Origin: Acidobacteriaceae bacterium | GTDB lineage: Bacteria > Acidobacteriota > Terriglobia > Terriglobales > Acidobacteriaceae | Direction of reading: 5' to 3' | Length of the DNA: 64,000 bases | NCBI GenBank assembly: GCA_035944135.1 | Contig: DASZBM010000010.1 | Location: 186,001-250,000 of the forward strand | In this document: one piece after another, positions 6,695 to 15,509 of the stretch | Numbering within the stretch: the first letter of the stretch is position 1 | Layout: the number at the start of each line of letters is the position of its first letter | Position numbers and translations under genes: made by a program | The notes under the pieces: model-generated | Database searches by the model: none | What the model saw: only the letters and a program-made list of their open reading frames with translations | What the model was told of the DNA's origin: nothing

Positions 6695-8029
6695 TCACTG
6701 TTTTTTGACGTACTTCGGCTGCATGCCTTCGGCCCAGGGGTCGTAGGCTTTGGCGAAGGCTGCGCGGCGGCCGATGGCGGGGTGGTCGTAGGTCCAGAAC
6801 TCGATGAAGCGGCTGGGATTCGGGTCGGAGAGGCCGGTTTCGCCGAGCACGTCGAAGGCGCCTTTGGCGGCGGATTGCGGGTCTGCGACGATGCCGTGAA
6901 TTGCCTCCTGCCCGTAGACGTCGGCGGCGTGCTCCGTGGAGCGGCTGATCGTGCTGGTGATGGGCTCGAGGAAGATGCTGAACAGGCTGAAGGCGAGGAG
7001 GAGCACTGCCAGCGCGGCCCAATCCTGCTGCGAGGGAATCCGCCAGTTCGGACCGAACCGTGCAATCGCCCACTGAATGAAATGGAAGCCGAGGAAGAGC
7101 AGGATGAAGCTGCCGATGAAGCTCATGATCAGGCCGCGCACGATGTGCTTCAGAACATAGTGGCCGCTCTCGTGGCCGAAGATGAAGAGAATTTCGTCGG
7201 GTGTGGCTTTCGCGATGGACGTGTCCCACACAACGACGCGCTTGGAGTGGCCGAAGCCTTCGACGTCAGCGTTCAGGGTTGTGGTCTTCTCGGAGGCTTT
7301 CATCAGGAACATTCGCTCGGGCGGAATGTTCATGTGGCCCTTCTGCACGACTTGCTCGAGTTTGGCGACGAGCGCGGGATTTGTTTTCGCCAGAGGCTCG
7401 TAGTGGTTGAAGATCGGCTCGATGTACGGCATGGCGAAGATGCCGAGGATCGTGATGGGAATGGTGAATGCCCAGAAGAGCAGCCACCAGCGGCGGGGCA
7501 GCCTGCGGATCACCCAGAACAGCAGCATCAGCAGCAGGCCGCCGATGATCCAGCTCAGCAGAAATGACTTGCCCTGATCGCCGAACCAACTCGCCCAACT
7601 CTGTACGGAGAGGCCATATTTAAGCGAGAGGTGGTGCGAGTACATGTCGAGTGGAAGTTCGAGGAGCGTTGACACGAGGAGGAAGAGCAGCAGGAATAGA
7701 TAGCCTTGGGCCCAGCGGTTGCGTCCGATGGCAACGGCGCGATCGCGCATCCACGCGATTACGCCAAGCCATAGCAGCAGCACGATCTGGACAATGCCCC
7801 AGATCTCGTCGGCGAAGTGCATGGTGATGTGCACGGTGGCGAGGTGCTGTGCCTTGGTGAGTTTGTCCGGTGGAAGCGAGTAGTCGGGAAGGTTGCCGTG
7901 CACGGGCGCGGCGGCGATCTCCTGTGCGGCGTATAGGTTCGCTGCGTGTTCCGCGGGTGTCTCACGCGAGCATCCCGCAAACATGAAGCAGAAGATTGCA
8001 CACAGTATGGCTAAACAGCGCTTCGGCAT
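6695..8029 (-). CDS. M48 family metallopeptidase (Ste24/HtpX-like), predicted lipoprotein
   Basis: Membrane zinc endopeptidase of 444 aa. The N-terminus MPKRCLAILCAIFCFMFAGC has a lipobox (FAGC, Cys20). Several membrane segments follow (about residues 78-94, 107-123, 155-175, 180-200). The zinc motif HESGH is at residues 286-290 within FIFGHESGHYVLKH, and the third ligand region is EHAADVYGQEA. ASEKTTTLNADVEGFGHSKRV matches CAAX protease 1/Ste24 proteins. A role in envelope protein quality control is inferred from the family. It ends 42 bp before the HIT gene and is probably cotranscribed with it. Confidence 0.94.
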   Translation of the reverse strand: MPKRCLAILCAIFCFMFAGCSRETPAEHAANLYAAQEIAAAPVHGNLPDYSLPPDKLTKAQHLATVHITMHFADEIWGIVQIVLLLWLGVIAWMRDRAVAIGRNRWAQGYLFLLLFLLVSTLLELPLDMYSHHLSLKYGLSVQSWASWFGDQGKSFLLSWIIGGLLLMLLFWVIRRLPRRWWLLFWAFTIPITILGIFAMPYIEPIFNHYEPLAKTNPALVAKLEQVVQKGHMNIPPERMFLMKASEKTTTLNADVEGFGHSKRVVVWDTSIAKATPDEILFIFGHESGHYVLKHIVRGLIMSFIGSFILLFLGFHFIQWAIARFGPNWRIPSQQDWAALAVLLLAFSLFSIFLEPITSTISRSTEHAADVYGQEAIHGIVADPQSAAKGAFDVLGETGLSDPNPSRFIEFWTYDHPAIGRRAAFAKAYDPWAEGMQPKYVKKQ

Positions 8030-8431
8030 TTGATTCCTTGTGAGCGAGATGATTCGTGCGGTCCAACGTGGCTCAGATAAATGATGCCCAAGCTTACCTC
8101 AGGGGCTGAAGCCCCTTTCTTTGTGAGCGCTTACGGCATGGCTGAAGCCATGCCCCGAAGAAACAAGCTTCTTCAGGGAGGCGGGATGAATGGGTGCGTT
8201 CGGTATCTATGGGACGGGCCTTCAGCCCTTTCAGGTCAGGCGCGGCGGACCTGGGGCTGCGGGCACGGAAACGCGTGCCCTGCGCCCCAGGCTGGTATAT
8301 TGCGCGCCGTTGGCGCATGGTGATCGGGATTGCTGCGCGTTATGTGCTCGGGAGAGGCTATTGCCACGTCGAGTACACTTGAAGACACCTTTGCTTCAGA
8401 TTGGTTTCCGTTGAACTCTGTTGCGCTGCAC
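8030..8431. repeat. Intergenic region with a cluster of GC-rich hairpins (REP-like)
   Basis: This 400-bp gap holds a series of short palindromes and no supported gene: AGGGGCTGAAGCCCCT (8101-8116), GGCATGGCTGAAGCCATGCC (8135-8154), a GGGC-CTTCA-GCCC hairpin near 8215-8228, and a long imperfect stem with arms starting CCTGGGGC (8250-8291). Such runs of unrelated GC-rich hairpins look like REP-type elements. The gap separates the M48 gene (minus) from the TldD gene (plus), so it also contains both promoters, which I could not place. Confidence 0.6.
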
Positions 8432-10243
8432 GTGCCCGTCTTTCCTAACGCAGTCCGCCCTGTTAAGAAACTCCGCGGCTCCTCGGCAATTCTCGTGCTT
8501 CTGCTCGCCGCTTCTTCGGCGTTTGGTGCCTCCTCGAGCGACGCGAAGCTGCCTGTGCGTGACCCCTCCGCGCCGGCGGCCGACACGGTTTTGCTGGACT
8601 CAATGCAAGCGGAGCTTTCTCGCGCGATGTCTGCGCTGGGGACTGGCGCATCCGCGAACGCCTCGGCGCCGGCGATCAAGCCATACTTTCTCAGCTACTC
8701 GGTTTCAGACAACGAGAACGTCACGATCACGGCGCAGTTCGGCGCGCTGATGAACTCTGCTGCGAGTCACAATCGGATTGCGGATGTGCAGGTTCGCCTG
8801 GGAACGCCGTCGCTCGACAACACGCACGGCGACCAGCGCACGAGTGCGCTGACGACGATGCCGCTGCCGCTGACGGACAATCGTGCGGCGATCGAGCGCT
8901 CGCTGTGGTTTGCGACGAACCGCGGGTACGCGAAGGCGCTGGACGCGCTGGAGAAGGTGAAGACCGAGCAGCAGGTGCGCGCGAAGGAGGAGGACACCTC
9001 CGCGGATTTTTCGTCGCAGAAGCCGATCGATGATGTGCTGGCCTCCGCGCCGCCGCTGGACGTGGATCGCGCCGCGTGGGGCGACCGGCTGCGCGCGATC
9101 AGCGCGGTGTTCCGCAATCACGAAAACATTCTGTACGACATGGTGATCCTGCAGGTGGCGCACGAGACGGATTACTTTGTCTCGAGCGAAGGATCGCGGA
9201 TCGCAGCACCTGCACAGGTCGCGCGGCTGATTGTGCTGGCTCGCACGCGCGCGGCGGATGGAATGGATCTGTTCCGCGCGGAGACGTTTGAGTCTGATGC
9301 AGACGGCAAGCTGCCGGACCAGGCGGCGCTGCTGGCAAAGACGGAGGCGATGGCGAAGAACCTCGACGACCTGCGTACAGCGCCGATCACGGAGCCTTAC
9401 AACGGACCGGCGATTCTCTCCGGCCGCGCGGCGGCGGTGTTCTTCCATGAAGTGCTTGGACATCGGCTGGAAGGGCAGCGGCAGCGCGGGGATGAAGAGG
9501 GTCAGACGTTTACGAAGATGCTGGGCAAGCCGATTTTGCCGAGCTTTTTGTCGGTTGCAGACGATCCGACGATGGCATCACTGAATGGAAATGCGCTGAG
9601 CGGACACTATCTCTTCGACGATGAAGGCCAGCCAGCGGAGCGTGTCGATCTTGTCGACAATGGCGTGTTGAAGGACTTCCTGATGTCACGCGAGCCGATT
9701 GCGAGCTTTGCGGAATCGAACGGTCATGGCCGCGCGCAGACGGGCAGAATGCCCACGGGGCGGCAGGGCAATCTGATTGTTACGTCGACGAAGACTGTGC
9801 CTGAGCAAGAGCTGCGCGACATGCTGAAGGCCGAAGCGAAGAAGCAGGGCAAGGCGTACGGCTTGTTGTTCGAGGACATCAGCTCGGGCTTCGCCGTGAC
9901 GAATCGGCGTTCGCCGCAGGCGTTCCAGGTGATTCCGCTGGTGGTGTATCGCGTGTATGTGGACGGGCGGCCGGATGAGTTGGTGCGCGGTGTGTCGATA
10001 GTGGGAACGCCGCTGGCTGCGCTGAGCAGGATCATCGCGACGGGCGACAAGCAGGATATTTTCAACGGCGAGTGCGGCGCGGAGTCGGGAACGATTCCGG
10101 TGAGCGCGGTGGCGCCCGCGATGCTGGTGAGTGAGATTGAGACGCAACGGCAGGCGCAGGGGACGGCAAGGCCGCCGATTCTGCCGCCTCCGCCGATTGA
10201 CGAGAAGACGCCGGCGGCTGCCGCACAGAAAGGCGGCAACTGA
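8432..10243 (+). CDS. Exported TldD-type metallopeptidase (TldD/PmbA family, U62)
   Basis: Predicted zinc peptidase of about 603 aa. The TldD signature H-E-x-x-x-H is intact in FFHEVLGHRLEGQRQ (near residue 340), followed by GQTFTKMLGKPILPSF and, near the end, RGVSIVGTPLAALSRI. Unlike cytosolic E. coli TldD, the N-terminus has a basic stretch and the hydrophobic segment AILVLLLAASSAFG, a probable signal peptide. The GTG at 8432 puts that segment in the right place; ATG 8342 is an in-frame alternative that would leave about 45 residues in front of it. The stop overlaps the ATG of the next gene by one base, so the two form a translationally coupled pair. Confidence 0.9.
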   Translation: MPVFPNAVRPVKKLRGSSAILVLLLAASSAFGASSSDAKLPVRDPSAPAADTVLLDSMQAELSRAMSALGTGASANASAPAIKPYFLSYSVSDNENVTITAQFGALMNSAASHNRIADVQVRLGTPSLDNTHGDQRTSALTTMPLPLTDNRAAIERSLWFATNRGYAKALDALEKVKTEQQVRAKEEDTSADFSSQKPIDDVLASAPPLDVDRAAWGDRLRAISAVFRNHENILYDMVILQVAHETDYFVSSEGSRIAAPAQVARLIVLARTRAADGMDLFRAETFESDADGKLPDQAALLAKTEAMAKNLDDLRTAPITEPYNGPAILSGRAAAVFFHEVLGHRLEGQRQRGDEEGQTFTKMLGKPILPSFLSVADDPTMASLNGNALSGHYLFDDEGQPAERVDLVDNGVLKDFLMSREPIASFAESNGHGRAQTGRMPTGRQGNLIVTSTKTVPEQELRDMLKAEAKKQGKAYGLLFEDISSGFAVTNRRSPQAFQVIPLVVYRVYVDGRPDELVRGVSIVGTPLAALSRIIATGDKQDIFNGECGAESGTIPVSAVAPAMLVSEIETQRQAQGTARPPILPPPPIDEKTPAAAAQKGGN

Positions 10244-11907
10244 TGCGTTGCACTTCACTAATGATGGCCGCTGTTCTCGTTGTATCGCCGATGTTTGCGC
10301 AGCATCATGCCGCCACGCCGGCGAAAGTGGGTGCAGATTCCGATCCGCTGCTGAATGCGATGAAGGAGGAGCTCACGCGCGAGCAGCAGTCGCTTGTGCT
10401 GCCCGGCATGCAGCGGCCGTACTTCATCCAGTACCGGCTGGAGGATGTTCACACGTACGAGGCGATTGCCAACTATGGCGCGCTGACTCGTGAGACCGAG
10501 AGTCATCAGCGTGCAGTGCGCGTGGAGGTTCGGGTCGGCGACTACACGACGGATTCGAGCTCTGCGCGCGGCGATGGGGCTGTTGAGCTGGCGCCGACGG
10601 ACAACGATCCGAACGCGCTGCGGTTTGCGTTGTGGACCGCGACAGATGATGCGTACAAGAATGCGCTGCGTTTGTATGCGGCCAAGCAGGCAGCGCTGAA
10701 GCAGTATCAGACGCCGCCGACAGCGAATGATTTTTCGCCGGAGAAGCCGGTTACGCGCATCGAGCCGCTGCTCACGATGGATCTGGATAAGGCGGAGTGG
10801 AAGAAGCGCATCGTCGAGGCGAGCGGACTGTACGCGACCGATCCGGCGGTGAAATCGTTTGCGCCGGATGTGCAGATGTCGAGCGTCAATGTGTCGGCGA
10901 TGGTGGTGAACCGGTACGTGGTGAACACGGATGGCACGATGCTGCGGCATGGCTATGCGGGCTACCAGGACATGGTGAGCGTGGGCGGGCAGGCGGCTGA
11001 CGGGATGCAGCTTGGCCGCGACAACGGATCGACGTCAACGACAGCGGCGGGGCTTGAGAGCTGGGCGTCGATGCGTCAGCGCGTGATTGATAATCTGCAG
11101 ACGTTTAATGCGCTGCGGCACGCGCCGGTGGTGGAAGCTGAGGATTATCACGGGCCTGTGCTGTTCGCAGGTGATGCGGCGGCGGATGTGTTCAATCGGC
11201 TGTTCGTGCCGAACATTGAGGCGGATCGCCCGGAGATGGGAACGACGGCGCGCACGCAGGGAGCGTATCAGTCGAGCCTGCACAGCCTGGTGCTGCCGAC
11301 GTACATCAACGTTGTTGACGACCCGACGGAGCGCACGTTTGAAGGGCAGTCGCTGCTTGGAGCGTACAACGTGGACGATGAGGGAGCGACCGCGACCCCG
11401 GTGACGCTGGTGAAGGATGGCGAGCTGGTGAACTATGACGTTGGGCGCGAACCGGTGAAGGACTTTCCGACGTCGAACGGTCACGGGCGGGCGATTCTGG
11501 CGCAGGCGGCACACTCGCGCGCGGCGGTGGTGATTGTGAAGTCGACGCAGAACCTCACGGCCGAGCAGATGCGCGCGAAGCTGCTTGCACTGGCGAAGGA
11601 GAAGGGCAAGCCAGTGTATGAGGTGGAGACGCTGGGCGGTGGCGAGTTGATGCCGCGGTTGCTGTATCGGATTTCGCCGGACGGAAAGCGCACCCTTGTG
11701 CGCGGTGCGGCGTTCGATGATCTCGATCAGCGGGCGCTGCGCGCGGATATCATTGCGGCCGGCGGCAAGCCGTACGTGGCACAGGCGATCGCACCGGTGC
11801 CGGAGACGACGATTGTTCCGTCGATTTTGTTCGACGACATCACGGTGAAGCGGGCAAGCCAGGAGCAGCAGAAACTTCCGTATTACGCGCCTCCGTCACT
11901 TAACTAA
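10243..11907 (+). CDS. Exported TldE/PmbA-like partner without the zinc motif
   Basis: TldD/PmbA family protein of 554 aa with signal peptide MRCTSLMMAAVLVVSPMFAQ. It matches the upstream gene along most of its length (for example FIQYRLEDVHTYEAIANYGA against FLSYSVSDNENVTITAQFGA). The H-E-x-x-x-H site is replaced: the equivalent stretch is VLFAGDAAADVFNRLF. In E. coli the active enzyme is a TldD-TldE heterodimer in which only TldD carries zinc, so this is most simply the non-catalytic partner. The ATG overlaps the upstream TGA, which supports a fixed ratio of the two subunits. The substrate is unknown. Confidence 0.88.
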   Translation: MRCTSLMMAAVLVVSPMFAQHHAATPAKVGADSDPLLNAMKEELTREQQSLVLPGMQRPYFIQYRLEDVHTYEAIANYGALTRETESHQRAVRVEVRVGDYTTDSSSARGDGAVELAPTDNDPNALRFALWTATDDAYKNALRLYAAKQAALKQYQTPPTANDFSPEKPVTRIEPLLTMDLDKAEWKKRIVEASGLYATDPAVKSFAPDVQMSSVNVSAMVVNRYVVNTDGTMLRHGYAGYQDMVSVGGQAADGMQLGRDNGSTSTTAAGLESWASMRQRVIDNLQTFNALRHAPVVEAEDYHGPVLFAGDAAADVFNRLFVPNIEADRPEMGTTARTQGAYQSSLHSLVLPTYINVVDDPTERTFEGQSLLGAYNVDDEGATATPVTLVKDGELVNYDVGREPVKDFPTSNGHGRAILAQAAHSRAAVVIVKSTQNLTAEQMRAKLLALAKEKGKPVYEVETLGGGELMPRLLYRISPDGKRTLVRGAAFDDLDQRALRADIIAAGGKPYVAQAIAPVPETTIVPSILFDDITVKRASQEQQKLPYYAPPSLN

Positions 11908-11956
11908 TCAAGCTCCTGAGCCCGTCCATGTAGGATGACGAGCACAGGAGATTTGC

Positions 11957-14020
11957 ATGCTGATGAAGTGTGTTGCCGCGCTTGCGGCCGCTGTTCTTTC
12001 TGTCGCTCCCGTCGCTTTCGCGCAGCAGGGTGTGCCCGCGCCGTCGGTGCAACCGCTTCAGCAGATGCCGTACTCTCCGTCGCTCGATTTGACGAGCATG
12101 GACCGCAGCGCTGACCCGTGCGTGGATTTTTATAAGTTCTCCTGCGGCGGATGGATGAAGAACAATCCCATTCCCGCCGACCAGGCGTCGTGGAGCGTCT
12201 ACGCGAAGCTGGCGAATGAGAACCAGCAGTTTCTGTGGGGCATTCTCGAGGAGGATGCGAAGGCGACGAACCGCACAGCCGTGCAGCAGAAGGTCGGCGA
12301 CTACTTCGAGGCGTGCATGAATACGGCTGCAATCGATGCAGCAGGCATCAAGCCTGTCGAGCCAGGCTTCGCGCATATTGACTCGTTGAACACGCGCGAG
12401 GAGCTGGTGGCTGCGATCACGCCGCTGCATCATCTTGAGCCTGGAAGCTACTTCTTCAACTCCGGCACCTCACAGGACGCCGTTGATTCGTCGTTGATGA
12501 TTGCGGAGCTTGGCGCTGGTGGCCTGGGCCTTCCTGATCGCGATTACTACCTGAAGACGGATCCCCGCAGCGTGAAGCTTCGCGAGCAGTACCTCGCGTA
12601 CGTGCAGCAGATGCTTGTGCTCTCCGGCGAATCGGCCGACAAGGCGAAGACGGATGCTGATGCGATCATGCGCATCGAGACTGCGCTCGCAAAGGCATCG
12701 CTCACGCGCGTCGAGCGTCGCGATCCGCACAAGACCTACCATCCAATGACTCTCGCGGAACTTTCGCAGATCGCGCCGGCCATCGATTGGCAGAATTACT
12801 TCCGCGTTCAGGGGGCGGCAAACATTCCGAAGCTGAATGTGTCGCAGCCGGAGTTTATGAAGGCGGTGCAGGCAGAGCTGACGAACGAACCGCTCGACGC
12901 GCTGAAGGCTTATCTGCGCTTTCACCTTATCTCGGCGACTGCGCCCATGCTGGCGCACAACATCGAGCAGGTGAACTTCGATTTCTATTCGAAGACACTG
13001 CGTGGCGTGGCGGTGGAACCGCCGCGCTGGAAGACCTGCGTGCGCGCGGTGGATCGCAACCTCGGCGAGGCGCTTGGACAGGAGTTCGTGGCACGCACCT
13101 TCTCGCCGCAAATGAAGCAGCAGACGCAACTGATGACCGAGCAGATCGAGACGGCAATGGGCGAGGAGATCAAGGGGCTGGACTGGATGAGTCCCGAGAC
13201 GAAGGCCGAGGCGCTGCGCAAGCTTCACGCGATCCGCAACAAGATCGGCTATCCCGCGACGTGGCGCGACTACACGGCGCTTGAGGTGAAGCGCGACGAC
13301 TACTTCGGCGATGCCGTGCGAGCCTCGCGCTTCGAAGATGTGCGCGAGTGGAACAAGCTGGGCAAGCCGGTGGATCTGAACGAGTGGGGCATGACGCCGC
13401 CGACGGTGAACGCGTACTTCAATCCGCAGATGAACGACATCAATTTCCCGGCGGGTGTTCTGCAGCCGCCGCTCTATGACCCGAAGCTGGACGACGCGCC
13501 GAACTATGGCAATACCGGCTCGACGATTGGGCATGAGCTCACGCATGCGTTCGACGATGAGGGCCGCCAGTTCGACGCCAAGGGGAACCTGCGCGACTGG
13601 TGGACACCCGCGGACGCTGCCGGATTTGAAACGCGCATCAACTGCATTCGCGATCAGTATGCGGGCTATGTTGTGGTCGACGACCAGCACATCAACTCGA
13701 AGCTGACGAGCGGAGAGGATGTTGCGGACCTCGGCGGCACGCTGCTCGCTTATATCGCATGGAAGAAGCAGACGGAAGGCAAGCCGCTGCATAACTTGGA
13801 CGGCTTCACGCCAGACCAGCGGTACTTCATCGGCATGGCGCAGTGGGCTTGCGAAAACACGCGGCCCGAGGACCTGCGCCTGCGCACAGCAACGGACCCG
13901 CACTCGCCTGGGTTCGCGCGCGTGAATGGTGTTGTGGCGAACATGCCGGAGTTCCAGAAGGCTTTCAGCTGCAAGGTGGGCCAGCCCATGGTGCATACGC
14001 CTACCTGCAAAGTCTGGTAG
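11957..14020 (+). CDS. M13 family metallopeptidase (neprilysin/PepO-like), exported
   Basis: Secreted or periplasmic zinc endopeptidase of 687 aa, the usual M13 length. Signal peptide MLMKCVAALAAAVLSVAPVAFAQQ. The N-terminal M13 domain has DPCVDFYKFSCGGWMKNNPIP; the catalytic domain has HELTH in IGHELTHAFDDEGRQFD (near residue 524) and the third zinc ligand in GEDVADLGG (near 585). The end ENTRPEDLRLR...DPHSPGFARVNG is typical of the family. It cuts oligopeptides. It follows the TldD/TldE pair by 50 bp on the same strand, so the three form an exported-peptidase cluster, although the gap allows a separate promoter. Confidence 0.96.
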   Translation: MLMKCVAALAAAVLSVAPVAFAQQGVPAPSVQPLQQMPYSPSLDLTSMDRSADPCVDFYKFSCGGWMKNNPIPADQASWSVYAKLANENQQFLWGILEEDAKATNRTAVQQKVGDYFEACMNTAAIDAAGIKPVEPGFAHIDSLNTREELVAAITPLHHLEPGSYFFNSGTSQDAVDSSLMIAELGAGGLGLPDRDYYLKTDPRSVKLREQYLAYVQQMLVLSGESADKAKTDADAIMRIETALAKASLTRVERRDPHKTYHPMTLAELSQIAPAIDWQNYFRVQGAANIPKLNVSQPEFMKAVQAELTNEPLDALKAYLRFHLISATAPMLAHNIEQVNFDFYSKTLRGVAVEPPRWKTCVRAVDRNLGEALGQEFVARTFSPQMKQQTQLMTEQIETAMGEEIKGLDWMSPETKAEALRKLHAIRNKIGYPATWRDYTALEVKRDDYFGDAVRASRFEDVREWNKLGKPVDLNEWGMTPPTVNAYFNPQMNDINFPAGVLQPPLYDPKLDDAPNYGNTGSTIGHELTHAFDDEGRQFDAKGNLRDWWTPADAAGFETRINCIRDQYAGYVVVDDQHINSKLTSGEDVADLGGTLLAYIAWKKQTEGKPLHNLDGFTPDQRYFIGMAQWACENTRPEDLRLRTATDPHSPGFARVNGVVANMPEFQKAFSCKVGQPMVHTPTCKVW

Positions 14021-14059
14021 CGCGCACTGCTCGGAAATCCGATCTGTTGAGGCGCCGCA

Positions 14060-14100
14060 AGACAAAAGAAAGCCCGGACAGGGGATTGTCTGTCCGGGCT
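14060..14100 (-). terminator. Intrinsic terminator of the PEP-CTERM gene, minus strand
   Basis: A strong stem AGCCCGGACA / TGTCCGGGCT (14071-14100) has a T-rich run on the minus-strand side (TTTCTTTTGTC, 14060-14070). It lies between the convergent M13 and PEP-CTERM genes. Only the minus-strand side has the T-run, so it mainly terminates the PEP-CTERM transcript. Confidence 0.8.
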
Positions 14101-14146
14101 CGGTGCATCTCAACGGAGGCATTTTGCCCCACGTGGGTAGAGAGGG

Positions 14147-14833
14147 CTACGCCTTCTTCATCCGGCGGCGAAGTACGCCAGCGGCACCGAGGAGGCCAGA
14201 TCCCAGCAGCATGAAGCTGCTCGGCTCAGGAGTTGCGGTGGCTGGGGTGAAAGGAAGATTGCCCTGCAACACTGCCGGTGCACCGGCAACCTCGGCATAA
14301 TCAAGCACGAAGCTGTAGGTACCTGCGGTAGCGTTGAATGAGGTGGGTGTCGCTCCGGTCGGCCCCGGAGTGTTGATCACCGCCACACCGTTCAGGTACA
14401 GGACCATGCCGTCATCATGTTCGTAAGTGTAAGTTTGGGTTGCCAGGGTTACCGTTCCCGTGATCTGGAACAGGTCGTTGTTAATGGCGCTGCCGTCCGT
14501 GCTGTGCTGATTGCCGCCGGTGAGATAGGTGACAGTGTCACCGTTGCCGGGATGCGCCCCCAACGCCGACGTGGTCAGGAAGCTGGTAAGGTCGTTGTCG
14601 TCGGCGCTGTAGAAGTTCAGGATCGCGGTCGGGTCGGAGTTGGTTACGGTGGCTGTGATGGTAGGAGTGGTACCGTAGATTCCCATGTTGCCGGCCGCGT
14701 TGTTGGCTGGAACGTTGCTGGTTGTTCCGCCGGCCCAGATGCTGATGTTGAGAGTGTCAGCCTTTGCCGAACTGGCGACGAAGAGCCCGATTGCTGCGAA
14801 GGCAACCGGAAGTAGACGCAGATTGAATTTCAT
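14147..14833 (-). CDS. PEP-CTERM sorting domain-containing protein
   Basis: Exported protein of 228 aa. Signal peptide MKFNLRLLPVAFAAIGLFVA is cut near SAKA; the C-terminus is a PEP-CTERM tail: TPEPSSFMLLGSGLLG, a hydrophobic stretch and RRRMKKA. Such proteins are processed by exosortase and sent to the surface or extracellular matrix. The mature part is rich in Thr, Ser, Asn and Gly, and YTYEHDDGMVLYLNG resembles the core of PA14-like carbohydrate-binding domains (inference). No exosortase gene is in the window. It is divergent from a second PEP-CTERM gene, with 676 bp between them. Confidence 0.92.
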   Translation of the reverse strand: MKFNLRLLPVAFAAIGLFVASSAKADTLNISIWAGGTTSNVPANNAAGNMGIYGTTPTITATVTNSDPTAILNFYSADDNDLTSFLTTSALGAHPGNGDTVTYLTGGNQHSTDGSAINNDLFQITGTVTLATQTYTYEHDDGMVLYLNGVAVINTPGPTGATPTSFNATAGTYSFVLDYAEVAGAPAVLQGNLPFTPATATPEPSSFMLLGSGLLGAAGVLRRRMKKA

Positions 14834-15196
14834 CGAAATATGCCTCGAGGTGGGATTCAGTTAAGTTGTGGTGCAAGCCTGCCTTCATTCAGGCACTTCG
14901 TGGGCCATTTGCAGATATGTGGTCGACAGGGGTTTTTCGAGTTTTTGGCCTATTTTCCTCACTCTTGGCGAGAATGCGTCCTCAACAAGGGGATGCGTGT
15001 GCAACCTTTTGCACGGCAAATGAGGACGAAGCCGCCACTGGCATATGTCATGTATTGCAGCGGCGCATTCCACGAGTTGCGTCTGCGGATTGTGTCGCAA
15101 TGAGTATGAAAACATTGGGCAAATAACCGCAGATTCCCGTTTACCTCGCAAAGCTTTGCGCAGGAATGCGTGAGCCGCCGGTGTGGTTGCTGTGGT
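14834..15196. other. Non-coding stretch upstream of the minus-strand PEP-CTERM gene
   Basis: Lower in GC than its surroundings and without a supported gene. It must hold the promoter of the minus-strand PEP-CTERM gene. I looked for a -24/-12 promoter like the one found for the neighbouring PEP-CTERM gene and did not find a convincing match. Short open frames here have no ribosome-binding site or recognisable product. Confidence 0.5.
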
Positions 15197-15214
15197 CATT
15201 GGACTTAGCCAATG
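15197..15214. promoter_or_regulatory. Inverted repeat CATTGG-N6-CCAATG upstream of the sigma-54-like promoter
   Basis: Perfect 6-bp arms around ACTTAG, ending 8 bp before the -24/-12 element of the PEP-CTERM gene at 15510. It could bind a regulator. It is nearer to the promoter than a typical enhancer site for a sigma-54 activator, so the role is open. The core TTGGACTTAG also occurs in other intergenic repeats near 44549 and 54286, so this may be a repeat fragment. Confidence 0.4.
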
Positions 15215-15221
15215 AGCACTA

Positions 15222-15237
15222 TGGAATGCGAATTGCA
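15222..15237 (+). promoter_or_regulatory. Sigma-54-type (-24/-12) promoter for the PEP-CTERM gene
   Basis: TGGAATGCGAATTGCA matches the RpoN consensus TGGCACG-N4-TTGCW, with the invariant GG and GC exactly 10 bases apart. PEP-CTERM/exosortase systems are often controlled by a PrsK/PrsR-type two-component system acting through sigma-54, so the match fits the gene it precedes. Transcription would start near 15249, giving a leader of about 260 nt. No RpoN activator is in the window. Confidence 0.65.
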
Positions 15238-15249
15238 CTAGATGCTGCA

Positions 15250-15509
15250 GTTCTTCTCTTATGTTGACGACAGTTAGGCCCCGAGGTGTCCCTGTGACAC
15301 TGACCGGGACAGGTATGCCTGAAAAGGCTGACGTCTGTTCTCAGTGGCCAGCGGTAATGGGGACGACTTAAGGGCTTCGCTCCGCCTTCTAACGAAGTTC
15401 CGCGACTGAGGAGGACAAAATCCTCCCCGTACCTGACGTGTGACTGTTCCGTTTCACGGGTCACCGGGCCCCCCTGCGGCAACCATTTTGCGGTGAACGA
15501 GGAGAAATT
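15250..15509 (+). ncRNA. Long structured 5' leader of the PEP-CTERM gene
   Basis: If transcription starts at the -24/-12 promoter, the mRNA has a leader of about 260 nt that folds readily: GTGTC-CCTGT-GACAC (15286-15300), CAGG-TATG-CCTG near 15310-15321, GGAGGA-CAAAA-TCCTCC near 15411-15427, and a two-part stem GTGAC/GTCAC around CCGT-TTC-ACGG near 15440-15465. The gene's own ribosome-binding site is GAGGAG just before ATG 15510. It does not match a riboswitch class I can recognise by eye. A cis-regulatory RNA is an inference only. Confidence 0.35.

Noticed and set aside
12470-14122. 550-codon minus-strand frame
   Set aside because: Antisense to the M13 peptidase gene, which has intact HExxH and signal peptide; the minus frame has no family features.
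15250-15509. Cyclic-di-GMP or other known riboswitch in the PEP-CTERM leader
   Set aside because: The GGTCAC and GGCAAC pieces are suggestive, but the conserved core and spacing of the c-di-GMP-I class are absent. I kept it only as an unknown structured leader.
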